Positions 52,067-61,918 of a DNA stretch of 64,000 bases are shown one piece after another. A model generated the notes under the pieces. The model saw nothing but the letters and a program-made list of their open reading frames with translations, was not told the DNA's origin and made no database searches. How positions within the stretch are numbered: the first letter of the stretch is position 1; every line of letters starts with the position of its first letter. A program made the translations under genes and the position numbers. Origin of the DNA: Nitrospira sp. (GTDB taxonomy: Bacteria; Nitrospirota; Nitrospiria; Nitrospirales; Nitrospiraceae); NCBI GenBank assembly GCA_036984305.1, contig BQWY01000001.1, positions 3,741,501-3,805,500 on the forward strand, written 5' to 3'.

Positions 52067-54076
52067 CTAGACGTCCGGCCGTGTGGCCACCAGCACGGAG
52101 AGCGCCCGTCGAATCTGTTGGCGCGAGCCCAGTACCGTGAGAATATCTCCCACTGCCAACGCCTGCCGCGCCGATGGATTCGACTCCGTTTCTCCGCGTC
52201 GCGTCAAGGCGATCACTGACGCGCCGGTCGTCTGCCGAAGCGCCAGATCCGCAAGGCTCTTCCCCAGCGCGGGTGAGTCGTCGTCGATCCGGAAGGTTTC
52301 GACTTCCACGTCCGTCAACGTCCCCGCCCGTAAATGGTGCGCCAACTCCGGCATCTCGCTCCGCCTGAGCAACGCGTACCCCTCCCGGCGCACTTGCTCG
52401 GCCTTCTTCATGACAAAGTCCTGCGGCAAGTTGAAGGTCCGGAGCACCAGGGTGAAGATTTCGATCGATGTTTCAAACTCCTCCGGCACCACGTCGTCGG
52501 CCCCCAAGTCGTGCAACTCCGAAAGCTCTCGGAGATAGCGCGTCCGAACGACAATGTGAATTTTCGGGTTCAAACTGCGCGCGATCTGCACGGCCCGCCG
52601 AGCCGAAAATGGATCCGAGATCGCCACCACGAACACACGCGCATCGTGAATGCGGACGTGGCGCAAGACGTTGGGGTTTGTCCCATCGCCATAATAAATT
52701 TGGATGCCGCTTCGGGCCTCCCGCCGGACCGTGTCGCCATCCAAATCGAGTGCCACGTAAGGAATTTCGGTCTCGCCCAACACCCGCGCCAGATTACGCC
52801 CATTGAGCCCGTAGCCCATGATCACCACGTGGTCGCGGATGCGAATCTGCGATTCGGTGCCGACCAGCACGTGCGCAGTGGTCCGATCCGGCAAATAGTG
52901 ATGCAGCCGCTGCCAGGCCTCGACACGGCGGGCCAAATGCGGCGCCCATTGAATCAAAAATGGAGTGAGGAGCATGGTCCAGACTGAGACGGCCAGAAAG
53001 ACCTGATATTCATGGTCGGGCAGCAACCCCGCCCGCTGGCCCTCTCCGGCAAGAATGAAGCTAAACTCCCCCACCTGCGCCAAGCCGATGCCGGTCATCA
53101 CGGCTGCACGGGGAGGCTGGCGCAACCCCAGGACCGCTCCGATACCCGTGAACCCCTTGACGAGCAGGACCGCCACGATCAACCCGAGGACCAGCGCCGG
53201 ATGCTCCACAATGGTCCGCACGTCCATCAACATGCCGATGGACACGAAAAAGAGACTGTTGAAGCTGTCCCGGAATGGCAACACCTCCGCCATCGCCTGA
53301 TGGCTGTATTCCGACTCGGAAATGACGAGACCGGCGATGAAGGCTCCTAAGGCCAGCGAGAGGCCGCTCAGCGACGTCAGCCACGCGATACCAAGACACA
53401 AGACGATGATGGTCAGGACGAACAGCTCGCGGGTCCGACTCTGCACGATCCGCTCTAAAAACTTTGGGACCAGATAGCGTGCGGCAATGAGGATCAACCC
53501 CACCGCAAGGACGGCCTTCGCCATGGTCACCGCCAAGCCCTTCACCGCGCTTTCTGCCGGGCCGGCCAACAACGGTACGAGGAGCATCATCGGCACCACG
53601 GCCAGATCCTGAAACACGAGGATGCTGGTGGTCGCGCGCCCGTGCAGAGAATCCATCTCGCCACGGTCCGTCAGCGCTTTGAGCACGATCGCCGTGCTGC
53701 TCAATGAAAGCAGGCAGCCCCAGAAGATCGACTGGCCCCATGACAGACCAAATAACGACCCGATCAAGGTCACGATCAAAACCACCCCGCCGACCTGCAA
53801 TAGACCGCCCACAAGCAACAGGCGGCGCATGGCCGTCATATGGGCCAGCGAAAATTCGATCCCGATGGTAAACAGGAGCAGCACGACGCCGATCTCCGCC
53901 AACACTTTGACCTGCTCCTGGTCCGAGACAAGATTCAACCCGTGAGGACCGATCATGGCGCCCGCGCACAGAAATCCGGCAATAGACGGCAGTCTGAGCT
54001 GATGAAATACGAATACAATCGTGATCGAGATCACGAAGATGGTCAGCAGATCGTTGAGAATGCCGTGTTCGGGCAT
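52067..54076 (-). CDS. Kef-type CPA2 monovalent cation:proton antiporter
   Basis: 669 aa from the ATG at 54076 (MPEHGILNDLLTIFVISITI). About 12 TM segments (residues 10-400) form a sodium/proton-exchanger domain, with GAMIGPHGLNLV and SLSSTAIVLKALTDRGEMDS. An RCK/TrkA-N domain follows (HVVIMGYGLNGRNLARVL, about 430-550), then TrkA-C (about 580-660). The layout is that of KefB/KefC-type K+ efflux or K+/H+ exchange, with gating by nucleotides bound at the RCK site. The frame upstream to 54301 is not part of it. Confidence 0.93.
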   Translation of the reverse strand: MPEHGILNDLLTIFVISITIVFVFHQLRLPSIAGFLCAGAMIGPHGLNLVSDQEQVKVLAEIGVVLLLFTIGIEFSLAHMTAMRRLLLVGGLLQVGGVVLIVTLIGSLFGLSWGQSIFWGCLLSLSSTAIVLKALTDRGEMDSLHGRATTSILVFQDLAVVPMMLLVPLLAGPAESAVKGLAVTMAKAVLAVGLILIAARYLVPKFLERIVQSRTRELFVLTIIVLCLGIAWLTSLSGLSLALGAFIAGLVISESEYSHQAMAEVLPFRDSFNSLFFVSIGMLMDVRTIVEHPALVLGLIVAVLLVKGFTGIGAVLGLRQPPRAAVMTGIGLAQVGEFSFILAGEGQRAGLLPDHEYQVFLAVSVWTMLLTPFLIQWAPHLARRVEAWQRLHHYLPDRTTAHVLVGTESQIRIRDHVVIMGYGLNGRNLARVLGETEIPYVALDLDGDTVRREARSGIQIYYGDGTNPNVLRHVRIHDARVFVVAISDPFSARRAVQIARSLNPKIHIVVRTRYLRELSELHDLGADDVVPEEFETSIEIFTLVLRTFNLPQDFVMKKAEQVRREGYALLRRSEMPELAHHLRAGTLTDVEVETFRIDDDSPALGKSLADLALRQTTGASVIALTRRGETESNPSARQALAVGDILTVLGSRQQIRRALSVLVATRPDV

Positions 54077-54241
54077 AGAATGTGGAAGCACGCGTTGGGT
54101 TGTAGGATCGGTACGGTGGCCCTCCGAGCGAGGATACCGGAGGGGCGAAGGATGAACAAGTGATTCTCCCTTGCCAAATGCATCAAGGCCTGAGTATGGT
54201 CGCGCCCCCGACTCGGTCGACTCTCTGATCAGGCGGAGGCT

Positions 54242-54940
54242 ATGGTTCGGGCGCTGATCTTCGATTTCAATGGAGTTCTCGCGGACGACGAGACCCCGCA
54301 CGTGCGGTGTTTCCAGCAGTCGCTATGGGAACACGGGCTCGCTCTGACCGCGGAAGATTACTATGGCCGGTACCTGGGGATGGACGAACGCACCTGTGCG
54401 GCCGCCCTGCTGGCAGCCCGTGACGGGTTCGTCAATGTCTCTGTGCACGAGGCGATCATTGAGCGGAAGGCCGAACTCTTCAGAAGTGTCGTCGCCGTGC
54501 ACAAGCCGGCATTGTTCTCCGGAGTGGATCGCCTCGTTGAACGGGCGGCCCTAACGTACCGGTTGGCCATCGCCTCCGGCGGTCGACGTGAACAAATCGA
54601 GCACGCTCTCCACGGGACCATGATCGAGTCCTGCTTCCACGTCATCGTATCGGCGGAGGACGTGACGGCAGGAAAACCGGATCCGGAAATCTATCTGCAT
54701 GCGCTGAAGCGGCTGAACGCGGTGTGTCCACGACCACCGCTCATCCGCGCACATGAATGTCTAGTCATCGAGGATTCCCGCGCGGGCATTCTCGCCGCCA
54801 AGGCGGCACATATGTGGGTTGTGGCAGTCGCCACCACCTACCCGGCCGACCAGCTGACAGAGGCGGATCTCGTCCTGCCGACACTCGACGGAATCCAGGT
54901 CGACGAGATGATACGAGGTCTCCCCCCATCTAGACGCTAG
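54242..54940 (+). CDS. HAD-superfamily phosphatase (beta-phosphoglucomutase-like)
   Basis: 232 aa. Motif I is FDFNGVLADDE: nucleophile D8 with N10 in place of the usual second Asp. Motif II is in IASGGRREQ, motif III K in AGKPDPEIYLHAL, motif IV ECLVIEDSRAGILAAKAA. The cap domain is helical. It is probably a sugar phosphatase or mutase; D10 to N10 makes the mutase reaction less certain. GGCGGAGG precedes the ATG. It starts about 165 nt from the divergent antiporter gene. Confidence 0.86.
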   Translation: MVRALIFDFNGVLADDETPHVRCFQQSLWEHGLALTAEDYYGRYLGMDERTCAAALLAARDGFVNVSVHEAIIERKAELFRSVVAVHKPALFSGVDRLVERAALTYRLAIASGGRREQIEHALHGTMIESCFHVIVSAEDVTAGKPDPEIYLHALKRLNAVCPRPPLIRAHECLVIEDSRAGILAAKAAHMWVVAVATTYPADQLTEADLVLPTLDGIQVDEMIRGLPPSRR

Positions 54941-55084
54941 ACGAAGGTCCCCGGGGAGGCGCCACGATTGCGCGTAAACCGAGGACGCTCCTCCCGTGCT
55001 TCAATTTCGATTCTGTTGGCCTTCGCATGGCCTCTTGGGGACAATAGAACACCGGGGCAGGTCGGTGTCGTTGCCTGTTCGAAT

Positions 55085-56833
55085 ATGTTTCCCCATACCC
55101 ACAAAGCGATCCTCGCCACTGCCTTCGAACGGCTGATTCCGCTGGGTATCATCAGCCGGGAGATCTTCGATCATGCGCTGAAGGAATCTTTGCGGAGCGA
55201 CCAGGACTTGGAAAACCTGCTCCTCGACAAGTATCGGGTTCCCAAAGCCCATTTGGGACAAGCCCTGAGCAATTTTTTCGATTGTCCCTATGTGCCGTTT
55301 GACGACCGGACTGTCCTGGACCGCGAATTGCTGCGAAATCTCAGTTTTGACTACCTCCGAAACCATCATTGGGTGCCGCTTCGGCGACAGGGGAACATCG
55401 TCGACGTGCTCATCGACGACCCTCACAACCTGGAGAAGGGGCTGGATATTCGCCGGACCTTTCCCGGTGTGACCATCCGCTTTTCCGTGGGTCTACGGCG
55501 CGAAATCGAGCAGTTCCTGATGACCTCGGAGCAACCGGATACGGGTTCGATCAGTGATATCCTCGGCCAATTGGTGGACGAATCTCATGATGACCGCGGT
55601 CTCGAATCAGGGACCGACGGAATCGACGAAAACGACTCAGCGATCGTGCGATTGGCACATCAAATCATTGCCGAGGCGTATCGAACCGGAGCATCGGACG
55701 TCCACATCGAACCATACTCCGACCGAAAGGAAACCGCCGTTCGGTTCCGCGTGGATGGGAGCTGCTTCATTTATATGCGCATTCCTCCGGCCTATCGCCG
55801 GGCCATCGTCTCGCGCATCAAGATCATGGCCAGCTTGGATATTGCCGAACGTCGAAAGCCCCAGGATGGCAAGATCCGATTTCGTCTTGGGAAGGACAAG
55901 GAAATCGAACTGCGTGTCGCGACCATTCCCACGGCAGGGGCTAACGAAGACGTGGCCATGCGCGTCTTGACGGCCAAGGAGACGCGTCCCCTGAATTCGC
56001 TCGATCTGGCCTCGAGATCCGAAGCCATCTTGCGGGAGATCGCCGAGCAGCCGCATGGGATGATTCTCTGCGTGGGCCCGACGGGATCCGGGAAAACCAC
56101 CACGCTTCACGCTCTGTTGGGTCATATCAACACGGAGGAACGGAAAATCTGGACGGCCGAGGACCCCGTCGAGATTACGCAAGAGGGACTGCGCCAAGTT
56201 CAGGTTCACAGCAAGATCGGCTTCACGTTCGCGGCGGCGCTTCGTTCGTTTCTCAGGGCCGACCCCGACGTCATTATGATCGGCGAGATCCGCGATCGTG
56301 AAACGGCCGACGTATCCATCGAGGCAGCCTTGACCGGCCACCTTGTGTTCAGTACCTTGCACACCAACAGCGCGGCGGAGACCGTCACACGATTGCTGGA
56401 CATGGGGTGCGACTCGTTTAATTTTGCCGATGCGATCCTGGGCATCCTCGCGCAACGACTGGCCAAGCGCATATGCCCACAGTGTCGCGAAGCCTATCAT
56501 CCATCCAAGGACGAGTACGACGAAATGGCCCGTGCCTACGGACGCGAGGCTTGGGATGCCCTGAATGTTCCCTACCACGACGATGTTCGTCTGTACCGCG
56601 GGGTTGGGTGTACCGCATGCAACGGGACAGGATTCCGCGGACGCATCGCCATCCACGAACTGCTGATAAATTCGGAGGAAATGCGCGATCTAATACAGGC
56701 GAGAGCACGAACGCGGGAACTGGTAACCCTTGCACAACGCGAAGGGATGACAACGTTGCTTCAAGACGGCATTGAAAAGGCGTTGCAAGGCCTGACGACC
56801 TTGAAGAGCGTGCGTAGCGTGGCCGTCAAATGA
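55085..56833 (+). CDS. Type II secretion / type IV pilus assembly ATPase
   Basis: 582 aa, GspE/PilB class AAA-like ATPase, from the ATG at 55085 (MFPHTHKAILATAF); the upstream open frame does not resemble the family. The N-terminal MshEN-like domain is followed by the ATPase: Walker A GPTGSGKTTTLHALLG near residue 331, Walker B DPDVIMIGEIRDRET, and a tetra-Cys zinc site (ICPQC near 463, CTAC near 508). No pilin, gspF or gspG gene is adjacent. A PilZ protein gene converges from the other side. Confidence 0.92.
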   Translation: MFPHTHKAILATAFERLIPLGIISREIFDHALKESLRSDQDLENLLLDKYRVPKAHLGQALSNFFDCPYVPFDDRTVLDRELLRNLSFDYLRNHHWVPLRRQGNIVDVLIDDPHNLEKGLDIRRTFPGVTIRFSVGLRREIEQFLMTSEQPDTGSISDILGQLVDESHDDRGLESGTDGIDENDSAIVRLAHQIIAEAYRTGASDVHIEPYSDRKETAVRFRVDGSCFIYMRIPPAYRRAIVSRIKIMASLDIAERRKPQDGKIRFRLGKDKEIELRVATIPTAGANEDVAMRVLTAKETRPLNSLDLASRSEAILREIAEQPHGMILCVGPTGSGKTTTLHALLGHINTEERKIWTAEDPVEITQEGLRQVQVHSKIGFTFAAALRSFLRADPDVIMIGEIRDRETADVSIEAALTGHLVFSTLHTNSAAETVTRLLDMGCDSFNFADAILGILAQRLAKRICPQCREAYHPSKDEYDEMARAYGREAWDALNVPYHDDVRLYRGVGCTACNGTGFRGRIAIHELLINSEEMRDLIQARARTRELVTLAQREGMTTLLQDGIEKALQGLTTLKSVRSVAVK

Positions 56834-56851
56834 GAGAATGAACGATCCGCG

Positions 56852-57172
56852 CTACGTGAGCGCCGTGGGCTCCAACAATTGCACAAACGCCGCAAGATCC
56901 TGCTTGCGCACCTCTTGCACCTTGATGAATTCCATTCCGCACCGGTGATCCCGCGCCCACCGTACCACCGCCAATTCCACCTCCACGTTCCGACCAGGTT
57001 GGCCTGTTTCCATCGACAACGCCCAATAACTCCCTGACGTGAGCGTTGTATCGGTGAGGACCGCGCACCCGTCGATCGACAGATTGACCACCGTACCCGC
57101 GCACGTCTTGCTTTGATCCTGGAGCACGGCGGCCAGTTGCACCCCGTATCGCGTACTTTTGCGTGAGATCAC
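56852..57172 (-). CDS. PilZ-domain cyclic-di-GMP receptor
   Basis: 106 aa, single PilZ domain. RKSTRYGV near the start gives the RxxxR loop, and NLSIDGCAV is the (D/N)xSxxG motif that together clamp c-di-GMP. Its 3' end lies 18 nt from that of the PilB/GspE gene, so the two are convergent. The proximity suggests control of secretion or pili, but they are not co-transcribed. Confidence 0.87.
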   Translation of the reverse strand: MISRKSTRYGVQLAAVLQDQSKTCAGTVVNLSIDGCAVLTDTTLTSGSYWALSMETGQPGRNVEVELAVVRWARDHRCGMEFIKVQEVRKQDLAAFVQLLEPTALT

Positions 57173-57209
57173 AGACTATTCTCCGCGGTGCAGCCGCTCG
57201 CTTCGTCTC

Positions 57210-58226
57210 TTACACCGAGTAGTAATCGCGGTACCATTCGACGAATCGGGCAATCCCGACTTCAATAGACGTGCTCGGTTTGAAGCCGACGTCGCGCATC
57301 AGATCGTCGACGTCGGCATAGGTAGCCGGAACGTCGCCCGCTTGCAATGGGAGGAGTCGCTTTTCGGCCTTTTTCCCCAGCGTCTGCTCCAACACTTCGA
57401 TAAACCGGAGCAGTTCCACCGGCTTGTTGTTCCCGATGTTGTAAACGCGATAGGGCGCGTTACTAGTGCCGGGATCGGGCTTCGCCCCGGACCAGGCGGC
57501 ATTCGGTTGAGCCACGCGGTCCAACGCGCGGACGATCCCTTCCACGATGTCGTCAACATAGGTGAAGTCGCGCTGCATCTTGCCGTGATTGAAGACGTCG
57601 ATCGGCTTACCCTCCAGGATCGCTTTCGTAAACAAGAAAAGCGCCATGTCGGGACGTCCCCATGGTCCGTACACAGTGAAAAAGCGCAGGCCGGTACAGG
57701 GGAGTTTGTACAAGTGGGCGTAACAATGAGCCATCAGTTCATTCGCCTTCTTCGTGGCCGCATAGAGCGAGACTGGATGATCGACATTGTCATGCACCGA
57801 GAAGGGCATGTGCGTGTTGCCCCCATAGACGGAACTGGTCGACGCAAATACCAGATGATCGACCTTCTGGTGACGGCAACCTTCGAGCACGTTGAGAAAC
57901 CCTTCGACGTTGGCGCTGGTGTAGGCATGGGGGTTGACCAGCGAATGGCGCACACCGGCCTGGGCTGCCAAGTGCACCACCCGGCGAAAGCCGGATTCGG
58001 CAAAAAGGGCCTGTATCCCCTCGCGATCCGCCAGATCCATTTTGACGAATCGAAAATTCCTCTGTGTGCTCAGCTGCGCAAGTCGCGCTTCTTTCAATCT
58101 GACGTCGTAATAGTCGCTCAGGTTGTCCAAACCAACGACGGGATCCGCCCGCTTCAGCAATCGTTTGGCCGTATGAAAGCCGATAAAGCCCGCCGCGCCC
58201 GTCAGCAAGATGGGTCCAGAAGCCAT
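57210..58226 (-). CDS. UDP-glucuronate 4-epimerase-like SDR protein
   Basis: 338 aa extended SDR. NAD site [16 protein letters not shown], catalytic Ser-Tyr-Lys in ASTSSVYGG and [12 protein letters not shown]. The signature [19 protein letters not shown] is typical of UDP-glucuronate epimerases, making UDP-galacturonate from the product of ugd. Other UDP-sugar epimerases remain possible. The MBL protein gene ends 22 nt upstream of it on the same strand. Confidence 0.9.
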   Translation of the reverse strand: MASGPILLTGAAGFIGFHTAKRLLKRADPVVGLDNLSDYYDVRLKEARLAQLSTQRNFRFVKMDLADREGIQALFAESGFRRVVHLAAQAGVRHSLVNPHAYTSANVEGFLNVLEGCRHQKVDHLVFASTSSVYGGNTHMPFSVHDNVDHPVSLYAATKKANELMAHCYAHLYKLPCTGLRFFTVYGPWGRPDMALFLFTKAILEGKPIDVFNHGKMQRDFTYVDDIVEGIVRALDRVAQPNAAWSGAKPDPGTSNAPYRVYNIGNNKPVELLRFIEVLEQTLGKKAEKRLLPLQAGDVPATYADVDDLMRDVGFKPSTSIEVGIARFVEWYRDYYSV

Positions 58227-58248
58227 GATCGTCCTTGGTTGATGTCGT

Positions 58249-59868
58249 TTACCGCTTCGGCTGTGTCATGAAGGGCGGCATCCCATGGTCGCGGCGATAG
58301 AGCTCCAGCGGCGCGAGTTCTGGTCCGCCGGACACCACGTCGGCAGCCCCTCCCTGCCGCACTCGAAACACGTCCAGCGCACGGGCATAGTGATAACGGC
58401 AACCCAGAGGCCGTAGGGCTCCCTCAAGTGCCGCGGGTGGCTCCCAATTCGCAGTCAGCAGGGCCGTTCGAGCAGGATTGCGCGCGCTAAAGGTAAAGGA
58501 CAGATGATCAGGGTACCAGTCGGCACCGCCGGTCGCGTAGGAGACGAACAGCTTCGCGCGTGCGGCCGCACAGAGTTCGGCCAAATAGGCATTGGTCAGG
58601 TATCCGTTTTCACCCACGTCCAACCACGTTCCAGGCGGGGCGAGCGCCGCATGGGCCGCGTAGGTGCGCACCTCTTTCAGCTGTTGCTGCGAGGCTAGCA
58701 CCACGGCAATGGGACCGAATTGGCGCACGAGACCGTCAATCACCCCTTCCTTGATCGCCGATCGACCGGCATTGGTCGGGCCACTGTCCGCATGCACCAG
58801 GACGTTGTGTCCGCGATCGGTGATCAAATAGCAGTTTCGTGGCATCTCCAGATCGCACGGATCTTCTCCAAAGAATGGCACGGATACGACCGCCCCGCCT
58901 TCAAAATTCCACTTTTCACCGTGCGCCAGCTCCACCACCTGGGTAAATCCCAAGTCGCGCAGGAGCGCGTGATAGTCGTAGTAGTACGACTTGCGATTCC
59001 GCCGACTCGGCACGATCACTGGAATGTCCTTCGGTAAGCTCAAAAGCGACCGTGGCTCCACGTGATCATCGTGGTCATGCGTCAGAAAGATGGCGGCTGG
59101 TCGGGGAAGCAGCTGCCCCCAGAGCGATGGCACGGGCATCTCGGCAAACCACGGCAACAGCCACGGATCGAATAGCAGGCACTGGTCCTGCTGCCGATAT
59201 AACAACGCGGCATGACCGAGGTGCACCATGTCACGGTCCTGCACGGTCTCAAACCAGCGAGCGCGAACGGTATAGACCGACGCAGTGGTCAGACACTGGT
59301 GTTGATGCAACAAGTCCATAAATTTGGTCAGGATCCGCTCGTGTTCACGCGACGCCGTCACCACCGTACGCAGCGCCCCCACCTGTTGGCTCCCGTCGAG
59401 CATCCCGATGAGCTTCCCCACGGCCGGACCGGCCGAGCGTTCCAATGGCAGCGGGATCGCCTGACGTTTCACGGAATGGAAGATACGTAAACCGGCACTG
59501 GTCACGGTGGAAGAACGATTGGGATCGCGGGCGAACTCCCATTGAAACGAACCATCGGGGAGGCGGCCGCAGTGAATCTGCTGGGTGAGTTGAGGGCGCG
59601 ACTGCACCAGTTCAGCGTAGGCGTCTTCCAACATCGCGCGGCGACGGGTATCGACGACTGGAGCCCGCTGTGCGAACACGTCGCTGACGATGGTTTCGAC
59701 CACGCTCAGCAGGTGCTGGTGCGCCTCGTGCAATGCCACCGTCACTTCGGGGGCGATTCCCCCCAGGAACGGATACGGTCCCGGCGACTCGACACTCTCG
59801 AACTGCACCCAGACCCAGGGTGCGAGCGCCAGATGATCGGTCGAGCGATAGTGATCCCAGACACGCAT
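58249..59868 (-). CDS. Winged-helix plus metallo-beta-lactamase-fold fusion protein
   Basis: 539 aa. The C-terminal half is an MBL fold: HxHxDH is [12 protein letters not shown] with H264, H266, D268, H269, and [22 protein letters not shown] follows. Before it, residues about 145-200 ([30 protein letters not shown]) look like a PqqD-like or winged-helix module. The first 140 residues are not recognised. MBL plus a peptide-recognition-like domain recalls PqqB and PqqD, but the substrate is unknown. It is the first gene of a pair with the epimerase. Confidence 0.76.
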   Translation of the reverse strand: MRVWDHYRSTDHLALAPWVWVQFESVESPGPYPFLGGIAPEVTVALHEAHQHLLSVVETIVSDVFAQRAPVVDTRRRAMLEDAYAELVQSRPQLTQQIHCGRLPDGSFQWEFARDPNRSSTVTSAGLRIFHSVKRQAIPLPLERSAGPAVGKLIGMLDGSQQVGALRTVVTASREHERILTKFMDLLHQHQCLTTASVYTVRARWFETVQDRDMVHLGHAALLYRQQDQCLLFDPWLLPWFAEMPVPSLWGQLLPRPAAIFLTHDHDDHVEPRSLLSLPKDIPVIVPSRRNRKSYYYDYHALLRDLGFTQVVELAHGEKWNFEGGAVVSVPFFGEDPCDLEMPRNCYLITDRGHNVLVHADSGPTNAGRSAIKEGVIDGLVRQFGPIAVVLASQQQLKEVRTYAAHAALAPPGTWLDVGENGYLTNAYLAELCAAARAKLFVSYATGGADWYPDHLSFTFSARNPARTALLTANWEPPAALEGALRPLGCRYHYARALDVFRVRQGGAADVVSGGPELAPLELYRRDHGMPPFMTQPKR

Positions 59869-59962
59869 ATAATGATGGTGAGCGGTAAATAGCTAGAGGT
59901 AAGCCGTGCGGCGTTCCCGTTGCTTCTCTCGCAAACTCTCCTTATTTCTTGCTCTTGACTAC

Positions 59963-60403
59963 TTACCGTTCATCCCCAAGTTTCAAAGGGCTGATGTTCG
60001 GTTCGTACAGCACTTGAATCACATTTCCGTCCGGATCGGCCACGTAACAGGAATAGCTTCCGTCACGATGTTGCGTCGGCGGTTTGACGATTGTGGCGCT
60101 GATCGAGTCCCCATTGGCTTGGACGACCGCAAAGAGCCGATCGACATCCTCCGGACTCTTCATGATGACTCCAAGATGATCCAGGAACTGTCCGCGAGCC
60201 GGCCGAAACTCGGCTAGTTCGGATTGGGCTATCTGATGGAGCGCCAAGTTGTCCACACCGGAGCTGAAATAGACGTTCTCGACATCCGGCTCCCAGACGA
60301 CCCGCATGCCGAAGAGCGTTTCATAAAAACGTCTCGACTTGGCCAGATCGGTCACGCGCAACGCCACGTGCCGAAATCCTCTGTGAAGCGGCGCCTGTGT
60401 CAT
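59963..60403 (-). CDS. VOC-superfamily (glyoxalase-like) protein
   Basis: 146 aa from the ATG at 60403 (MTQAPLHRGFRHVAL), with a longer open frame to 60427. Metal-ligand positions are visible: H in FRHVALRVTDLAKSRRFYET, H in QFLDHLGVIMKS and E in QVLYEPN. Two beta-alpha-beta-beta-beta modules form one VOC domain. Dioxygenase, lyase or resistance functions cannot be told apart. Confidence 0.88.
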   Translation of the reverse strand: MTQAPLHRGFRHVALRVTDLAKSRRFYETLFGMRVVWEPDVENVYFSSGVDNLALHQIAQSELAEFRPARGQFLDHLGVIMKSPEDVDRLFAVVQANGDSISATIVKPPTQHRDGSYSCYVADPDGNVIQVLYEPNISPLKLGDER

Positions 60404-60631
60404 ACGTCTCGTGAGAAAGAATCCCACCCGCGGGTATCTTCACGCAAACCTGAGCCGTATAGTAGGGATCGCCATGTCGGGCGTCAATCATCGGTCGCCC
60501 CACCATCCGTTTCCCGTACTCCGCCCGTGAGCCATACAGGAGGCCGCAACCCAACCGAACACCGTCGCGAGGCGCCTCGCAAACATGCTACGATTCATTC
60601 CAGTCCATTGTCTGTCACAAAGGAGTGCTCC

Positions 60632-61468
60632 ATGGTCCGCTCGAGTGTTATCGGCATGCTACTTCTGGGCCTTGTCCTTACGACGTACACGGAACCTCTC
60701 AGCGCGGATGCCGCGCCGGACAAAGAAATCAAAGGCAGGGATGGTGCCCCGATGATCTTGATTCCGGCCGGCTCATTTCCGATGGGAGTACCGCCGGGTG
60801 ACCGGGACGGTGGACGGGATGAATATCCCCGCCACGAGGTCGTGCTGGATGCGTACTATCTAGACAAGTTCGAGGTCACGAACGGCCAGTACATCGAGTT
60901 TGTCCGCGCCACCAATCATCGCGTGCCGCAACATCCCAAGGATTCCTCGCGTAATCTCTGGCAAAAGGGAATGATGCCTGAGTCTGTGGCGGATCGACCC
61001 GTCATCAACGTTGATTGGTATGATGCCGAGGCCTATTGTAAATGGGCAGGGAAGCGCTTGCCGACGGAGGCTGAATGGGAAAAGGCCGCCCGCGGCGGGG
61101 ATGACCGACGTTTCCCATGGGGCAACGTCGAGCCGACCGCGAAGCATCTAAACTATCTGCAAAAGTGGACCGGCGAAAAGACACTCATGCCGGTAGGCAG
61201 CTACGAAGCCGGCAAAAGCCCATTCGGGCTGTACGACATGGCCGGCAACGTGTGGGAATGGGTCAACGACTGGTACGACGATCACTACTATGAGAAGAGC
61301 CCGGCGAAGAATCCGCCAGGGCCGACCTCCGGTACCCAGAAAGTTCTGAGGAGTTCAGGGTGGGCCGTGGAGGCGCCGCTGGTCAGGATCTTCACGCGCG
61401 TGGCCAGCGATCCGAAGGATCGGAACGAATCGACAGGCTTCCGCTGCGCGATGGATGCGACGCCGTGA
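60632..61468 (+). CDS. Secreted SUMF1-fold protein I
   Basis: 278 aa from the ATG at 60632 after AGGAG; the open frame from 60224 is a shadow. Signal peptide (MVRSSVIGMLLLGLVL..., cleaved near SADAAP). SUMF1 blocks: MILIPAGSFPMG, FEVTNGQYIEFV, YCKWAGKRLPTEAEWEKAARGG, DMAGNVWEWVNDWY, STGFRCAM. The active-site Cys pair of formylglycine-generating enzymes is missing around LRSSGWAVEAPLVRIFTR, so it is probably a binding or non-FGE protein. A similar protein is encoded at 62879-63796. Confidence 0.86.
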   Translation: MVRSSVIGMLLLGLVLTTYTEPLSADAAPDKEIKGRDGAPMILIPAGSFPMGVPPGDRDGGRDEYPRHEVVLDAYYLDKFEVTNGQYIEFVRATNHRVPQHPKDSSRNLWQKGMMPESVADRPVINVDWYDAEAYCKWAGKRLPTEAEWEKAARGGDDRRFPWGNVEPTAKHLNYLQKWTGEKTLMPVGSYEAGKSPFGLYDMAGNVWEWVNDWYDDHYYEKSPAKNPPGPTSGTQKVLRSSGWAVEAPLVRIFTRVASDPKDRNESTGFRCAMDATP

Positions 61469-61902
61469 CTCGGGTGCACGCCAGCCTGGCGAGCTTTGCC
61501 TTGTGTGTCGGAACGATCGGATTCGCCTCGGCCCCGGACGCCGCATGGGCCGAGTCGTCGGACATCATCGCGATCGCCAAAGTCCTATCCGATCCTGCTC
61601 CTTTCAACCTTGACATCGTCACCCTCGTGGGGACCATTCGAGAGATACGGACGATCCCGGTCGAAACGGAGTGTGGAGGCGGCGCCGGCCAAGTCTATTT
61701 TCTCCGCGATGAGACCGGCGAATTGGCAATCCGTGACCTCGGCGCCTGCGTTCAAGGCAGCTACATTCCCGTGCTGGCTTCCGACATTGCGCGTGGTGAT
61801 CGCGTTCGTGTTCGCGTAGCGATCGCAGTCCACCCAGAGGCTTCCGAAGAGAGGCCGCCACTGGACGCCGTTTTGGTTCGAATCGGGCGCACGAGCGACT
61901 AA
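61465..61902 (+). CDS. Secreted OB-fold-like protein
   Basis: 145 aa from a GTG that overlaps the SUMF1 gene stop (GTGA). Signal peptide to about residue 29 (ASLASFALCVGTIGFA, then DAAWAES). The mature region (VTLVGTIREIRTIPVETECGGG, YFLRDETGELAIRDLGACV, GDRVRVRVAIAV) has the five-strand pattern of OB folds found in some periplasmic proteins. Two Cys (in TEC and GAC) probably form a disulfide. Substrate unknown. Confidence 0.72.
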   Translation: MTRVHASLASFALCVGTIGFASAPDAAWAESSDIIAIAKVLSDPAPFNLDIVTLVGTIREIRTIPVETECGGGAGQVYFLRDETGELAIRDLGACVQGSYIPVLASDIARGDRVRVRVAIAVHPEASEERPPLDAVLVRIGRTSD

Positions 61903-61918
61903 TGTCGGAGGATCCGTT

